Assembly (NCBI GenBank): GCA_021464525.1
Contig: JADRCO010000045.1
Coordinates: 1 to 64,000, forward strand
DNA: 64,000 nt
Origin: Rhizophagus sp. LPA8_4_AMF
Taxonomy: Eukaryota; Glomeromycota; Glomeromycetes; Glomerales; Glomeraceae
Direction: 5' to 3'
Part shown: in pieces, positions 49,098 through 61,351 of the stretch
How positions within the stretch are numbered: the stretch's first letter is position 1
Layout: every line of letters starts with the position of its first letter
Translations under genes and position numbers: made by a program
Notes under the pieces: generated by a model
The model's database searches: none
Told to the model about the DNA's origin: nothing
The model's input: only the letters and a program-made list of their open reading frames with translations

Positions 49098-50192
49098 TCA
49101 AACTTGTGTTTCAGATCCATCAACGGAAGTATAACCGTTTCCGTTAACATTATTAGCAGGAGTATAATCATAACCATACCCATCATCTTTTTCCTTATTA
49201 TTTGAAGGTATTTCTTTTTTTGGATCAGGTTTACTATACACATATGTTGCAATTAAAACAAGTGTAGCCCCCATCAAAAATGTTGAAGTAACAATAAAAT
49301 CAAATAGATAAACTGATGCGAGGAAGCTAAGAATAATTGAGATTGATGTAGCAAATCCCTTAAGAATATTGTCTGCATATTTTACGACCATGGCAACAAT
49401 AATACCACCAATAGCTTGACAGGCGATTGCTGCTAGAACTACATAATTGTAATTATAAAAGAACCCATTTTTCCAAACTCCTGCCCCATCTTTCCACCAA
49501 ACTCCCATAATTAAAGCCGGGAAAAGTGAAAAGAATGAAAGTTGAACATTTCGAATCCATACGGAAGCTTTAGAATTTTTAAGAACTTTTTCAAAATATA
49601 CACCAGCGATACCAGAAATTACGCAAGCTACAGCTACAGCCCCTAAACCCACAATTTTTTCCATGCTCGCATCATCATCATCATTTGAATTTACAGGATC
49701 GCTACTTGGCATTTGAACAAGTGCAACACCAAAAGTGAGTAAGACTAAAGAAAACCATTTCATTCCGCTTAAAGAAGTTCTGAGCATAATGACAGAACAT
49801 AAAGCTGTTGTCAAGATTTTTAATTGATAAGTAACCTGAAAAGTAGCAGCATCCAACATGCTTACGGCAACATATTGTAGATTATTTTGAATAGTGTAAA
49901 GAGCTGCTGGAATCATTAATTTCCATGCGTCAGGTGCAAAAATTTGAGAATAGAGTTCTTGAATACTAAATCGTCCAGTCTCACGCACATGATTTCGTCC
50001 AGCGACATAGAGACAAATAATAAGCTTAGTTAGCTCTGATAAAAATACGGCAGTTGAAGTATAATATAAATTCTCTTTATCAAGTCGAGAGTAACGCATT
50101 ACGATTACTAGTGTACTATTTTGAATGCAAAGTGTGAACAAACTGACATACTTTAATGGTATGCCGAAAATAGCTGCGTCAGCTGCCATCAT
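49098..50192 (-). CDS. Nucleotide-sugar transporter (SLC35A family, UDP-galactose/UDP-GlcNAc type)
   Basis: Single exon, 364 residues. The family exchanges cytosolic UDP-sugars for UMP across the Golgi membrane and supplies glycosyltransferases. About ten hydrophobic segments are visible. Signature motifs are IQNNLQYVAVSMLDAATFQV followed by TYQLKILTTA (101-130), KYADNILKGFATSISII (271-287) and the glycine-rich segment near 260-267. These fit the UDP-galactose/UDP-N-acetylglucosamine/CMP-sialate subfamily. Substrate cannot be fixed from sequence alone, and UDP-galactose (Gms1-like) is the likeliest in fungi. The polar cytoplasmic tail (from about 320) is Asp/Asn/Gly-rich. An Asp-rich loop (171-174) joins two halves. 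The lack of introns contrasts with its intron-rich neighbours. Confidence 0.92.
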   Translation of the reverse strand: MMAADAAIFGIPLKYVSLFTLCIQNSTLVIVMRYSRLDKENLYYTSTAVFLSELTKLIICLYVAGRNHVRETGRFSIQELYSQIFAPDAWKLMIPAALYTIQNNLQYVAVSMLDAATFQVTYQLKILTTALCSVIMLRTSLSGMKWFSLVLLTFGVALVQMPSSDPVNSNDDDDASMEKIVGLGAVAVACVISGIAGVYFEKVLKNSKASVWIRNVQLSFFSLFPALIMGVWWKDGAGVWKNGFFYNYNYVVLAAIACQAIGGIIVAMVVKYADNILKGFATSISIILSFLASVYLFDFIVTSTFLMGATLVLIATYVYSKPDPKKEIPSNNKEKDDGYGYDYTPANNVNGNGYTSVDGSETQV

Positions 50193-51201
50193 AAAGAATC
50201 TTTTTTTTTTGAAATAGGGAAAAAACTCGAGATGACGAGCTTATTGTGAGTAAAGGGTTGCAGAGCAAGTTTACGAACTATCAGTGGAAAAAATATTTAT
50301 AATATGTTTAACTAAATAAAAATTATAAATAGAATAAAATAAACAAATACGCTATAAAGAAGGTCCTTTTTTACTTTTAATCTTTAAAAAGGGTTACTTC
50401 ATGCATCCAAACCTATAACATTTCGGAAGGAGATAATTATGCTATGATTCTGATGCAGTGCAACTCATAAAAACGACGAAATTTAAATGATATCTTCCGA
50501 CTATGGCGATTATATATTTAGTAAAGATCCTCGCTAAAACTTTATTATCTTAATTAGACGATAATTTTCGATAATTTTTAAATTAAATCCGTGATTTAAC
50601 GACTGGTTTTTTAAATTTCCTAAATGAATCTCGTATTATGAATTAGTCTTCGATTGAAGTGAAAATTCACGCGGCTTATTGAGACGTTGGACGAGATGAT
50701 TTATCCGCGTTTAAATCGTCGACTAAAATAATATATTCCCGGAAGTTACTATTTAAAGTATTTAATAGAAATTTGCAGGGATTAAACCTTAATTTGATCT
50801 ATATTTAGAATATGTATGCCATAATTCGATTGTCTCAATGACAAACGGTTTTTAAACACAGTTGTTATATTTTTAGTAAGGAGATAACACTCCGTATGTG
50901 ATAGGATTATTGGATAAATTTACCCGAAGTTTATCGCGAATCTAATAAATCTAGTGGAACACAAACGATCGATTAGCTGTTCGATCAATAGATGGTTTAC
51001 ATGTCTTGGCAAAATTAGAGAACGTAGCAATTGACATTTGCCGCAAACAAATAGTAACTTGTGTCTTGTCCTACTTTTTATTATTATTACAAAAATAGAA
51101 ACTTGTGCTTCCTTGTAGAAAGCGTGTTGTTTTTCCATTTTAGAAATGTATGAGTCAATATTGATTATCATTTGTTCGTTACAGACTTTTAAAAAATTCC
51201 C
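50193..51201. other. Divergent intergenic spacer
   Basis: About 1 kb between two start codons, presumably holding both promoters. A short minus-strand frame at 50920-51171 is not supported as a gene. Confidence 0.6.
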
Positions 51202-53982
51202 ATGTCATTTTTTAGAAATCTCATAATGTCCAAAGCTAACGCCGTTAAAATTGTCCCACAAAAGCATATCGATGAGGGAACTTCATTTGCCAGTACATTA
51301 AAAGCTCTAGAAGATCCCTTACCTTCTCTTCCAGCTAAACCAATTACTATTTCTATCGTTGGTGCTGGTCAGAGGTTTGTTAATTTTACGAGCCAAGAAT
51401 CTTTTCAAACAAAAACTAACGATAATTACCAAATCTTGTTTAACTAATTTATTTCTTATATTATCAGAGGTTCCGGATACGCATCTTATGCTAAAATGAA
51501 TCCACAATTGGCCAAGGTTGTTGCTGTTGCTGAGCCGCGTGAAAGTCGCAGGAAAAATATGCGAGAGGTTTGTTTTAATTATTAAAGTTGTACAAATTTA
51601 AAAATTTCTTTGATTTAAATTCGCTTTTTATTAGACATATAATATTCCTGACGAAAATGTATTTAGCGACTGGAAAGAAGTATGTAATTTTTATTACTTT
51701 TAAAGAAACAATTTCAACAAATTAATTTTAAAATCCTGAATTATTTTAGCTCGCAAAACGTCCTAAGATAAGTGACGCGATTGTAATTGCAACTTTGGAT
51801 CATCTCCATATGGAACCCGCGATCGCATTTGCAGACTTAAAATATCATATTTTACTAGAAAAGCCAATGGCCGTCAATCTTGATGAATGCAAAAAAATTA
51901 CCGATGCTGCAATCAGAAACAAAGTATGGAATTACTGAAATTGGGTTCTTTTATACATTAATATTTTATTAACAAACTAAAAATTTAATTAGATCGTGTT
52001 CTTAGTAGGTTTGTATTTTTTTCCGGATCAAGCAGATTTTCCGTTTAATTTACATCGCCTTCTTTTAGCCAGATTGATGTTTTAAAATTTTATTTGATCC
52101 TATGATTTTAAAGAAACTGTAGTAATTTTTCAAACTGATGATAAATTGATAATGTTAAACAAAACATCAACTTGTTCTGCCCATACTTTAATTTAAACTC
52201 AAACGTCATTTATTTCAGGACACGTGTTAAGATACACTCCACATAATCGGCTTATTAAAAGAATTATCGATTCAGGGTTGTTGGGAAATATTATTAATAT
52301 TCAACACTTGGAACCAGTTGGAAATTGGCATTTTGCACACTCGGTGAGTAGAAAGTTAGTTCTTTTATGGATCAATAAATGTTTCATACTTTTAATGAGA
52401 ACATTCTTTTAATTCAAAGTATGTAAGAGGCAATTGGAGAAAAGAACAAGATTCTTGCTTTTCCCTAATGACAAAGGTATGTTTAAATGCAGTTAATATA
52501 ATTACGATAATTTCTCGTATTAACTTTTGATTACAATTTATTAAAAGTGTTGTCACGATATTGGTAATTTTTATAATTTTTAAATTAATGTATATTATTT
52601 CATTTCAAATTAATATTAATTCAAATTAATTTACAGATTTAATGTTGCATTGGAATGATTCTCCTTGTGTGGTGATTAGACTTTTATTACTTTTTGAGAC
52701 GCGTTTTTTTTTAATTATTTTAAGCTAGAATTATATTTACTTTAGAAAATAAGTTCATTTGGAAACTTATCACATTTTAATTCAAGAAGTAAACCTCATG
52801 GGGCAGGAGATGCAAAGTACGTTACGTGAAAACTATGCTTTATATATATATATATAAATCAAGGATATAGAAGTTTATCAAATTTTATGTAGACGATGTC
52901 TAGATTGTGCATATGAACCTTCGTGTGCATATTCTGCGAAGAAGATTTATATCAAGTCATTTGAAAACGGAAATACTCATTGGCCCGTAAGCGTGGTTAC
53001 AGATGTATTTGGTAATATTTCTTCCAAAATAAGAATTGACTAACATATTTAGGCACATTATATGCTAAATTATATAAATTTCTAAATTTACTACAATAGA
53101 TATTGAAAATTTGGTTGAAGCATTAAAAACTGGGCCATATGGTCGATGTGTCTATGAATGTGACAATGATGTCGCGGATCACCAGGTACTAATAAGTGCG
53201 ACATGACTCGAATTTAATTTTTTTAATTTTTGTTTTCTATGATAGGTTGTAAATATGGAATTTGCGAGTGGTGCTACAGCAACCGTTACGATGGTTGCCT
53301 TTACTGAATCTATATGTACAAGAAAAGTAAGCATTTAGTATTTATATTTTTTTTTCATAAATAATCTCGAGAATAAAGATCAAAAATCTCATTTTTATTT
53401 AATAAAACAAGACTAGGTAAAGGAACCATGATTAAAATATTGATGTTCTTATATACGAATTAAAATTAAAATTTTACTTTATAAAGGATCTTTGGCTCTC
53501 TTGGAGAGATAGAATGTGATGGTATGGACACAATAAGCTATTATAATTTCCTAACGAAAAAGAAAGAAATTCTAAACGCTAAAAATATCACTGGCGGTAC
53601 TGATTTGGGTGGTCATGGTAGGTTTTATTCTAACTTAATGTAAAAATTAGTTTTTTTTATTAATATATTAAATATCATTAATAATTGCAGGTGGAGGTGA
53701 TATTGGTTTAATGGAAGCATTTCTTTATGCAATTTCATCAAAAGACGAATCTAATAAATTTAATGTTTCAGGAGCTGAAGAAACATTTGGTAATTAGACT
53801 TATTGTTATTATTTATTATTATTTAAACAAGAAAAGCTCGGAGTAAAATAATTCTATAATTTTGAATATGGATAGATTCCCATTTATATGTGTTTGCGGC
53901 GGAACATTCGAGGAGAATCGGACAAGTTGTTAATATTGAAGAGTTTAAGCACAATATCGACAAAACCGAGAATGATATTTAA
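51202..53982 (+). CDS. Gfo/Idh/MocA-family oxidoreductase with three microexons
   Basis: Seventeen exons: 51202-51374, 51468-51567, 51635-51679, 51750-51923, 51993-52008, 52219-52343, 52420-52476, 52548-52563, 52637-52671, 52746-52816, 52893-53011, 53100-53185, 53246-53326, 53412-53416, 53487-53617, 53691-53789 and 53876-53982. They total 1440 nt, giving 479 residues. The N-terminal Rossmann fold binds NAD(P): [14 protein letters not shown], then VVAVAEPRE and the conserved LLEKPMA (141-147). The C-terminal half has [20 protein letters not shown], the Cys motif [26 protein letters not shown] and [14 protein letters not shown]. The family oxidises or reduces sugars and related compounds; the substrate is unknown. 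Exons of 16, 16 and 5 nt restore [28 protein letters not shown] and [14 protein letters not shown]. The second ATG (51226) is an alternative start. Confidence 0.88.
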
Positions 53983-54527
53983 AATACCGATTGATTTAAA
54001 GTTATAATTGTATTTATTTGTATTAACGTAAATAAATTTATTTATTATAAAGAAAACTTTTTTATTTTTATGAGAAATCTAAAACACTTAAAGAGGATTT
54101 ATTTTAAAATTTCAGTAAATTTAAACAGTAAAAGTTTCACGATCTGATGTTAACGTTTGTAACGACGTCCGATCGACATATTTATTAATATTAAACTAAA
54201 ATGGATTTTCCGACGCGATTACAAACAAAATTCAGACACCAATATCTGTAACTGTTTATTTGTTATTAACAGGACATTCTAACTAATTAGTTCAACCCAT
54301 GATTAAATATATGCGATTTATTATAATAGCGTACATCAATGTACTTACTGGCTGTAGTACAAGAAGGTTTCATTTATAATATAGCGTTTTGATATATAAT
54401 CAAGGGATTACAATTTTACAATTTAGTCATTTTATTCCTTCTACCATTTGGATCGGGATACATTTTTTCACCGTTCGGGACTTTTGCAATCATTTTTGAT
54501 AATAAAACTTTAACTTCGGTTCAAAAC
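53983..54527. other. Intergenic spacer
   Basis: Lies between two plus-strand genes and presumably holds a terminator and the promoter of the cytochrome b5 gene. No specific motif identified. Confidence 0.5.
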
Positions 54528-55527
54528 ATGTATTCATTCGCTAGCAAAATATATAATAGTGTAGTTGGAAGTTCCGAAAAACAAATTATCGAGGAAAGTA
54601 CAGAACAAGAAATTACTAAAAATACAAAAACTACAAACCAAACTATAGAAGAAACCTCCCAAGCTGGACAAACGACCGTAAAAGTTTCGTTGACAACGGA
54701 AGAGAATTCAAGTACCGCAAATGTAACCAAAGAATTTGCAGTTCCACTTTCTGTGCCGAAAATGCAAGTGTCTGATTTTAATGGTATGCATAAAATCAAA
54801 TTTTTGATATTAATTGTATTATAGTTTCTAATAAACTTTCATCACATTCATAGGAATAATATCCGATGTTGCTCCAACATTCCCAAGCATTGACAGTCCA
54901 CAACGTTCCAAAAAACGAACACCTCTGGAGAAAGCAAACAAACTACGACAAAAGATTGCTTTGGAACCCGGTCATTCTCCATTAGATTGGGCAAAATTAA
55001 CCAGTAGTGGAGCTAACCTTAGGGTGATTTGAAAGATCTATTTGTAATAAACCTGTGAATTAAAGTTAATTTTATATCTTATTTGATAGGGAGTTTCAGA
55101 AATAAGAAAGTACACCATTGAAGAAGTTAGACTTCATAAGACTAAAGATGATGCATGGACAGTATTTAATGGCAAAATTTATAACGTTACTCCATATCTC
55201 AAATTTCACCCTGGAGGTAAGCTCTATGAAAAAAAAAGGATAATTATAATTATATATCTGATATATTATTAATTATTTAAATCTTGTATCACTTCAAAAA
55301 GGTGAAAAAGAGTTAATGAGATCTGCTGGTAAAGATGGGACTAAATTATTTAGTAAGTTAGATTTATACTGAATAATATCTCTAAATAATCTTATCTAAT
55401 TCTCTTTTTTTTCCTTTTCCTTTTCCTTTCCTTAGTGACAACACACGCATGGGTAAATTATGAGTTCATGTTGGAAAAATGTTTTGTCGGTTTTCTAGTT
55501 GGAGAACAGCATAATTTATTAACTTAA
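54528..55527 (+). CDS. Cytochrome b5-domain protein, Irc21-like
   Basis: Five exons: 54528-54783, 54854-55023, 55090-55216, 55302-55352 and 55436-55527. They total 696 nt, giving 231 residues. The N-terminal part is Ser/Thr/Glu-rich and probably disordered. The segment GHSPLDWAKLTSSGANLRGV precedes the heme domain and is typical of Irc21 and of the N-terminus of the NCB5OR/CYB5R4 group. The cytochrome b5 domain (about 148-225) has YTIEEVRLHK, AWTVFNGKIYNV, the heme ligand in HPGG (His182) and the second ligand in THAWVN (His205). No membrane anchor follows, so it is likely a soluble electron carrier. The redox partner is unknown. The 51-nt fourth exon is short. The gene converges on the minus-strand gene ending at 55665. 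Confidence 0.9.
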
Positions 55528-55664
55528 ATAACTTAAATATAAATTGGACATTAATCCACCAATAATATGAAAACTAATTTTTCTAATTTATTAATGTTCA
55601 CTTAATAAAAGATTACTACAAGTACAGATAAAAATAAACTATATACAGTAACTTTTCCGAGGAT

Positions 55665-56130
55665 TCACAATTTTCTTTGTTCGCTTAATTCTTGTTTCTC
55701 TTTATCACTAAGTGACCAGAATTCACTTATTTTGCGATGATGCCAATTTCGTATCTAAAATTTTTCGGGATATAAATAGAAAAGCACAACCAGCAAATAA
55801 AAATATCTTGGAATTTAATAATAAGAAAACATACAGGTACAAAACAATGATTATCTTGTCCAAAGTCTGCATATAATACGATATATACTCCAGTAGCTAA
55901 TAATAAATTCGAATTATTCACTTTAAATTGCAATTAGTTAATTGCTCTTCACATTCTTACTTACCTACACTTAAAACAATACTACCAACATGATAAGACC
56001 TTGAATAAGGTGATAAATATCGTGTTAAACCTAAATTTTGTACTCTTCTACCATACTTTAAGAATAATGAAGGATCTGCTGTTTCCTTTGTTGGAATCGG
56101 CGAATTTGGAGAAAATTTATTTATTCGCAT
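55665..56130 (-). CDS. Small single-pass membrane protein, unrecognised
   Basis: Three exons on the minus strand: 56130-55965, 55896-55835 and 55754-55665. They sum to 318 nt, giving 105 residues. The N-terminal half is basic and polar (RRVQNLGLTRYL). One hydrophobic segment, SIVLSVATGVYIVLYADF, is followed by a charged C-terminus (HRKISEFWSLSDKEKQELS). The overall plan, a short positively charged N-terminus, one helix and a charged helical tail, resembles small mitochondrial inner-membrane or respiratory assembly proteins, but I do not recognise the family. Splice sites are canonical (GTAAGT, GTATGT). It is convergent with the cytochrome b5 gene (137 bp between stops) and is followed upstream by another minus-strand gene. 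Confidence 0.7.
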
Positions 56131-56448
56131 TATTGTTTTTATTTTTATATTTTAAGAAAAAAACGAAAAACTTTTTTTTTTGAGCTATTTATACTTTTTT
56201 CTAACATATTAACGTACTACGTGATACAATCTATCAAACCAATTATAAAAATTGAGATAAGATTTATTCCATATCCGAATTTAAAATTTCTTAGCCCTAT
56301 GCAGTAGATGAAATAATTTAAATTCATTCGTTGTCTCTTAATGAAAACTGGCAAATAAACATCATACTAATAGTGAATAAAAATAATAATTAAACTTTCA
56401 AGAGATCATAAATTCGTTACCAATTACATTTAACCACATACAATATAT

Positions 56449-57475
56449 TTACTCGGGTTGTAAAAGACATCCACTAACAATACGTTTTCTAAAATCATTA
56501 ATATAGGCAACCATATTTTCAGTATCATCTAATTTGACACCAGAAGATCTAACTGTGGGACCAATTTCTCTTTCTAATTGAATTAAAGATGATTTAATTT
56601 TTTCAATATATTCTGTTAATTCGTTGTTTAATCTTTGTATTTCATTAGATTCTTTTAGGGTTTTTTCAGATTTAGCTTTAAGTTCTTGAATTTTTTCACG
56701 AAGATTATCAATTTCTATTGAAGTTAATTTATTTTCTTGTTCAAGTTTTTGTTGTTGAGTACGCTTGCCTAAAAATATATTTATTTGCGATAAGTAATTG
56801 TTATGGTTGAAAAAGTAAATAGATTGACTAATATAGTTACTTCGGTCATAATTAAGAAATTTCTTTGTGAAAATGGGAAATCCAAGACGTTTTCGTAAAT
56901 TCACTTGTTCACTTTCTGTGAATAAAAAATTAATTTTATTTATTTTTGAAACCGTAATGATAAACTTCTATAATATGAAAGATTTATACCAGAAGAATGA
57001 CCAGAATTAAGCGTATCTCCAAAATCTTCATGAAATTTTTCAACAATTTCCTATTAAAAAAAGCACGTTATAGTAAAATTTATAAACGAACAGCAATAAC
57101 AAGAGTACTAGTTCATACCCTTTGATTTACTATCGCTGTAATAGATTCCTTTGGATTTTTATTTTGATCGTCAACATCTAAGGTTAAATAATTACTATCG
57201 TTTTCTTCAGATGAACCAGAAGTTGGTTCATAATAGTCTGCTACCTTTCTCCCACTTCTGGTTCGACGTTGTTTTAGTTTATCATTAGCGCCAGCTGCTT
57301 TCTCCGAAGATTTTTTTATTGTGTTTACATTACTGCTACCTTGACTAGAAACAAATGATCTACCAATATGAAATTAATCCGTAATATTAAAATTATAAAG
57401 GATAAAACGAAAAATTAACAAAACCTTCAAATTTTACCTCATATTTTTTGCGTGTTGAGCCCGTGTAAGAGTCAT
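56449..57475 (-). CDS. Coiled-coil protein with basic TRSGRK motif, unrecognised
   Basis: Five exons on the minus strand: 57475-57438, 57359-57119, 57050-56990, 56915-56841 and 56768-56449. They sum to 735 nt, giving 244 residues. The N-terminus is basic with KQRRTRSGRKVADYYEP, then an acidic stretch. The second half is a predicted coiled coil of about 100 residues rich in Lys, Glu and Leu (EIDNLREKIQELKAKSEK). It ends in a conserved-looking helix, ENMVAYINDFRKRIVSG. Such an arrangement is found in small kinetochore and chromatin coiled-coil proteins, but this is only a suggestion. The fourth intron (56769-56840) is 72 nt, divisible by three and free of stops, so a retained-intron isoform with 24 extra residues would stay in frame. 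The start is the ATG at 57475 because it gives a continuous model. Confidence 0.65.
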
Positions 57476-59374
57476 TTTGCAATAAAAACAGTATTTTCTT
57501 TTATATTCGAAATAATTTTTTGAATAATTACAAAATATAAGCGGGAGAAACAAAAAAAAAAAGGATAGTTTGGAACAATAAAGTTACAAATACCCTTTTA
57601 TTTACTAACCATTGTTAAGTCAAAATCAAAGAATTTATTGATCCGTATATTTATTAATAAAAGTAAATACGTAATAATATTTATATAATAATCTGTACGT
57701 TTTATGCAGTTTTTAAAACCCGAATTTATTAATTTGATTTGTTTCCAAACTGCGACAACAAAGAATAATCATCAACAAGGGGGAATAAAGAAAAAATTGG
57801 AAATTAAAGTCAGTCAGTATCACACACCAAGTTGTTGCCATTGATAAACTCTTCATTGTCATTTTTCCGCAGTATAAGTCGCAATACAGTATGAAGTTTA
57901 GAGAGATTGATATTTGAAAAACTTTAAATCGCGTCGTGGGGTTATTGTTTGATACTTTGCTATTTTTGGTTATTAATTAGTGAATCATTTAATATAAAAT
58001 GGTAACAATTAATATACATGTATATTTTTTTGTTTCAAGGAATAGTTCATTCACTTGATTCATGATTTATCATACTTATTCGAACTATAAATAATGCTAT
58101 ATCAAACTCTATAACGTTTTTCCCTTTTTTAAATTTTATTACACCGGCCCATCTTCAGTGCTAACAGTAAAAAATGATATATAAAAACCTTATTTCTCCA
58201 GCGAAGCAGCATACACCTGTAAAGAGATTAAAAAAATAATTCTATTATATTATTAAATAATCAAGGAGTCCATCTGTCCACCAGTTTGTAAACGATTATT
58301 CTTTCATATCATATCAAGAGTTATCCGAATTTATGTATAAGATTTTCATTTGTATGCTTTATTGTTTAAGAAATAAAGTTTCCTTTAATAATAAAAAATT
58401 CTAGTCTTCAAGGAGAGAAAAAAAGATCGAAAATCAATCGAAACTGATGGTAACGGTTGCTTTTTTTTAATTAAATATTTTACTGAACAGGAAAAATTTG
58501 TATATGGGTTAATAAATAAAATAAATTAAATTAAAGCCACTAATCTCTTAAAATTGTGCTGCCATACAGTAAAATCCTCCAGTAGAAGTACGATAAATTT
58601 AATATGAGGCTAGTATTAGCCAAAAGTTATACTTTCTTTTAATTCAACAAATTGATTTTACATATACCGTAATTAGAAAATTTTCAATAAAATCAGTTCA
58701 GTTCAGTTCGGTCTATTTTCTCAAATCTCTATATAAGTTTGTTCATTTATAATAATAAATAAAAAAAAAAAATTTCTATCCCAATTTTTTATACAGCTTA
58801 ATAGCATATATGTACATATTTTTGTAATTATTATTAATGGTAAGATTAGACGTTCAATGAACTTTCCACCACATATGTAAACATTGATGATTGGTTATTT
58901 CCTGTATGTTTGTTAGTCAGATATGGAATCACTATAACGTTATTGTTGACTTGTTATTATTATTATTTCAGTCATAATTATCATTATTTTAGCTATTATA
59001 ATTTATAAATCTTTATAATTCCAAATTTTGATAGCATACATTTTGACTATTTGATTAGAGTTGGCTATAGCCAAATTAGTTAGACTTGAATTTTAAAGAT
59101 TAATAATAATTTGTAAAATTCTTGTATTTATATATTTATTTTTTAATTTATAATGTAATTGAAATAAAATATATCCTAATAAAAAAATAATAAATTTTTT
59201 ATATCAATTTTAATTATTATAAAATTATAAAAAGAATAATTTTTTTTATAAAATACAATTTTTTACTTTTATTATTGACAATCTGTAAATTAAATTAAAA
59301 ATATAAAAATATTTTATTCAGTTTCTATTTACTATATTATTTTATTTTATAATATTTATTATATTTAATATATA
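57476..59374. other. Intergenic stretch before the transposon cluster
   Basis: No gene or RNA gene recognised. The DNA becomes still more AT-rich toward 59.1-59.4 kb. Confidence 0.55.
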
Positions 59375-60701
59375 CACTGGCTTACAATAAATATTCAGAT
59401 TTTTGTCATGTAAAATTGCAACTCTGTACTATGATCAGCGATTTCTTCTTATTGCACATATAAATAAAGGAGATAACAAAATATTTATTTTTTACTTCTC
59501 CTCTAGTTTTAAATGTACAGAAACAAAGTTTTAAAGACTAACTGGAAATGAATTATTGGTACATATCTTAGTGGTATTAGGTAACGAGTTATTTCTATTC
59601 AGCTTGGTATTCTGACCAGTACTATAAAATAATATTATAAAAAAGTATAAAGAAACAGATTCTACAGAATCTAAGCAATGTCCTGGATAGCCAAAGTTAC
59701 TCAGTGAACATGATATCCAAGCTTTAAAATATATCATTTGAATTGACCAGTTTTCTCCTTTAGGTGATGTAACAGACAAGCTAAATAACAGTCTTGACAT
59801 AACTTTGCACTATAATACAGTTAGAGGTTATGTTCATGATGAAGGTTTTGGAAGTTATACTGCACAAAAAAGCTTTATTTAACTCAAAAACATTAAACTG
59901 ACCGCTTAAGATAATGCAAAGAAAAAAAATTGGGTAGAGGAATGAAAACAAGTGATATGGTCAGATGAACCAAGGTTCACTCTTTTTCAACCAGATAGTC
60001 GAGCAAGAGGGTGAAAAAGTCCTGGAGAAATATACAATAAAAATTGTATTCAACCTACAGTTAAGTTTGGAAAAGGATCAGTAATATTTTGGAGGTATTT
60101 CGGTTAGCATAGGGTTGGCCCTTTAGTTGTGGTAGAAGAAAACATGAATTCAAACAAATACATTAATATTCTGACTAATAATTTTATCCCATAGATTGAC
60201 AATTACTCCAACTCCATTTTTCAGCAAGATAGAGCATTATGTCATACTTCATCTTACAGTATTTGGTGGATGAGAACACATAGTATTCTGATTTTAGATT
60301 AGGTAATCAAAGTTCTAATCTAAACCTTATTGAAAATTTATGAAACCATTTAGATTATCAGGTCTGAAAAAGGAAGTCTTTGCCTAAAACTAATTAGGAG
60401 TTAATTGAGATAATACAAGAAGAATGGCAAAAAATCACTATTGAAATGTGTTATCACCTAATTTTAAGTATGTCTAATCGGGTTAAAATAGTAATTAAGG
60501 CCAAAGATGGTTATACTAAATATTGATTTTTTTACTATAATATTTTTTGTATAATAACTTAACATTTTATATTTTAATATAATAAAATTTATTTGTCAAT
60601 TAATATGTACAAAAAAATTTTTTATATGTACATAAAATTACAAATTTTAGATTTAAATTTTATAAATAAAATAAAATCTGAATATTTATTGTAGGCCAGT
60701 G
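59375..60701 (+). mobile_element. Degenerate Tc1/mariner element
   Basis: A 1327-bp element with inverted ends CACTGGC(T/C)TACAATAAATA, flanked by the expected TA (59373-59374 and 60702-60703). The plus strand carries remains of a Tc1-type transposase. There is an HTH-like part with LSEHDIQALKYII, then WSDEPRFTLFQPDSRARG (first catalytic Asp), KFGKGSVIFW, and FQQDRALCHTS (second Asp). A decayed segment near the third acidic residue (NLIENL) follows. Many in-frame stops make it inactive. Both ends remain well matched, so it could still be mobilised in trans (inference). The last bases before the ends contain a further TCTGAATATTTATTG match. Confidence 0.88.
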
Positions 60702-60730
60702 TAGTGATATATAAAATAAGAAAAATAATC

Positions 60731-60998
60731 TTTAATTGCTAATTCATGTATGAATCAGACACAAATTATTAAAATTATTATATAATATTCATGTAAATTT
60801 AATTAAATTTTATTTTATAATCTAGTAATTGGATTTCAATAAACTTTTTTTTATTTTAAAATGAATATTAAAAGTTACAAAACAAAAAAAAAGTTTATTG
60901 AAATCCAATTATTTAATTACAAGATAATGTTTAATTAAATTTCCCTCAACTTTATATTATAAAAGTGATCTGGTTCATATATAAATTAGCAATTAATA
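60731..60998. mobile_element. Fold-back MITE with long inverted repeats
   Basis: The left arm starts TTAATTGCTAATTCATGTAT and the right arm is its inverse (TATATAAATTAGCAATTAA). The innermost stems are perfect for about 20 bp (TTGGATTTCAATAAACTTTT against AAGTTTATTGAAATCCAA). Outer arms are about 75-80% similar with indels. No coding capacity. It sits 29 bp beyond the Tc1 element. Confidence 0.7.
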
Positions 60999-61351
60999 GA
61001 AAAAAAAATAGTGTTCAAACCTATGAAAAATAATTAAAAATTGCTATTTTTAAATATAAAAATATTATAATAATAATATATATTATCTAATATTAGTTTT
61101 ATAAGAAGACAGATAGAGAAATATTATTGTTATTAAAAAGTATATCTACATTCTACAGAATTCTTTTTATAGATTGCTATAATCATTTATTTTATTGAGA
61201 TTTAATGAATAATATATTATAGTTTTTTAGAGATTATTTACAAAGAGTAATAAAAAAATCTAATGCTGACCAAAGGATTGAATTATACATCCCAATTAGT
61301 TTTACTTACTTCTAAATAGGATTTTTACTAATCAATATAAATATTTAATTA

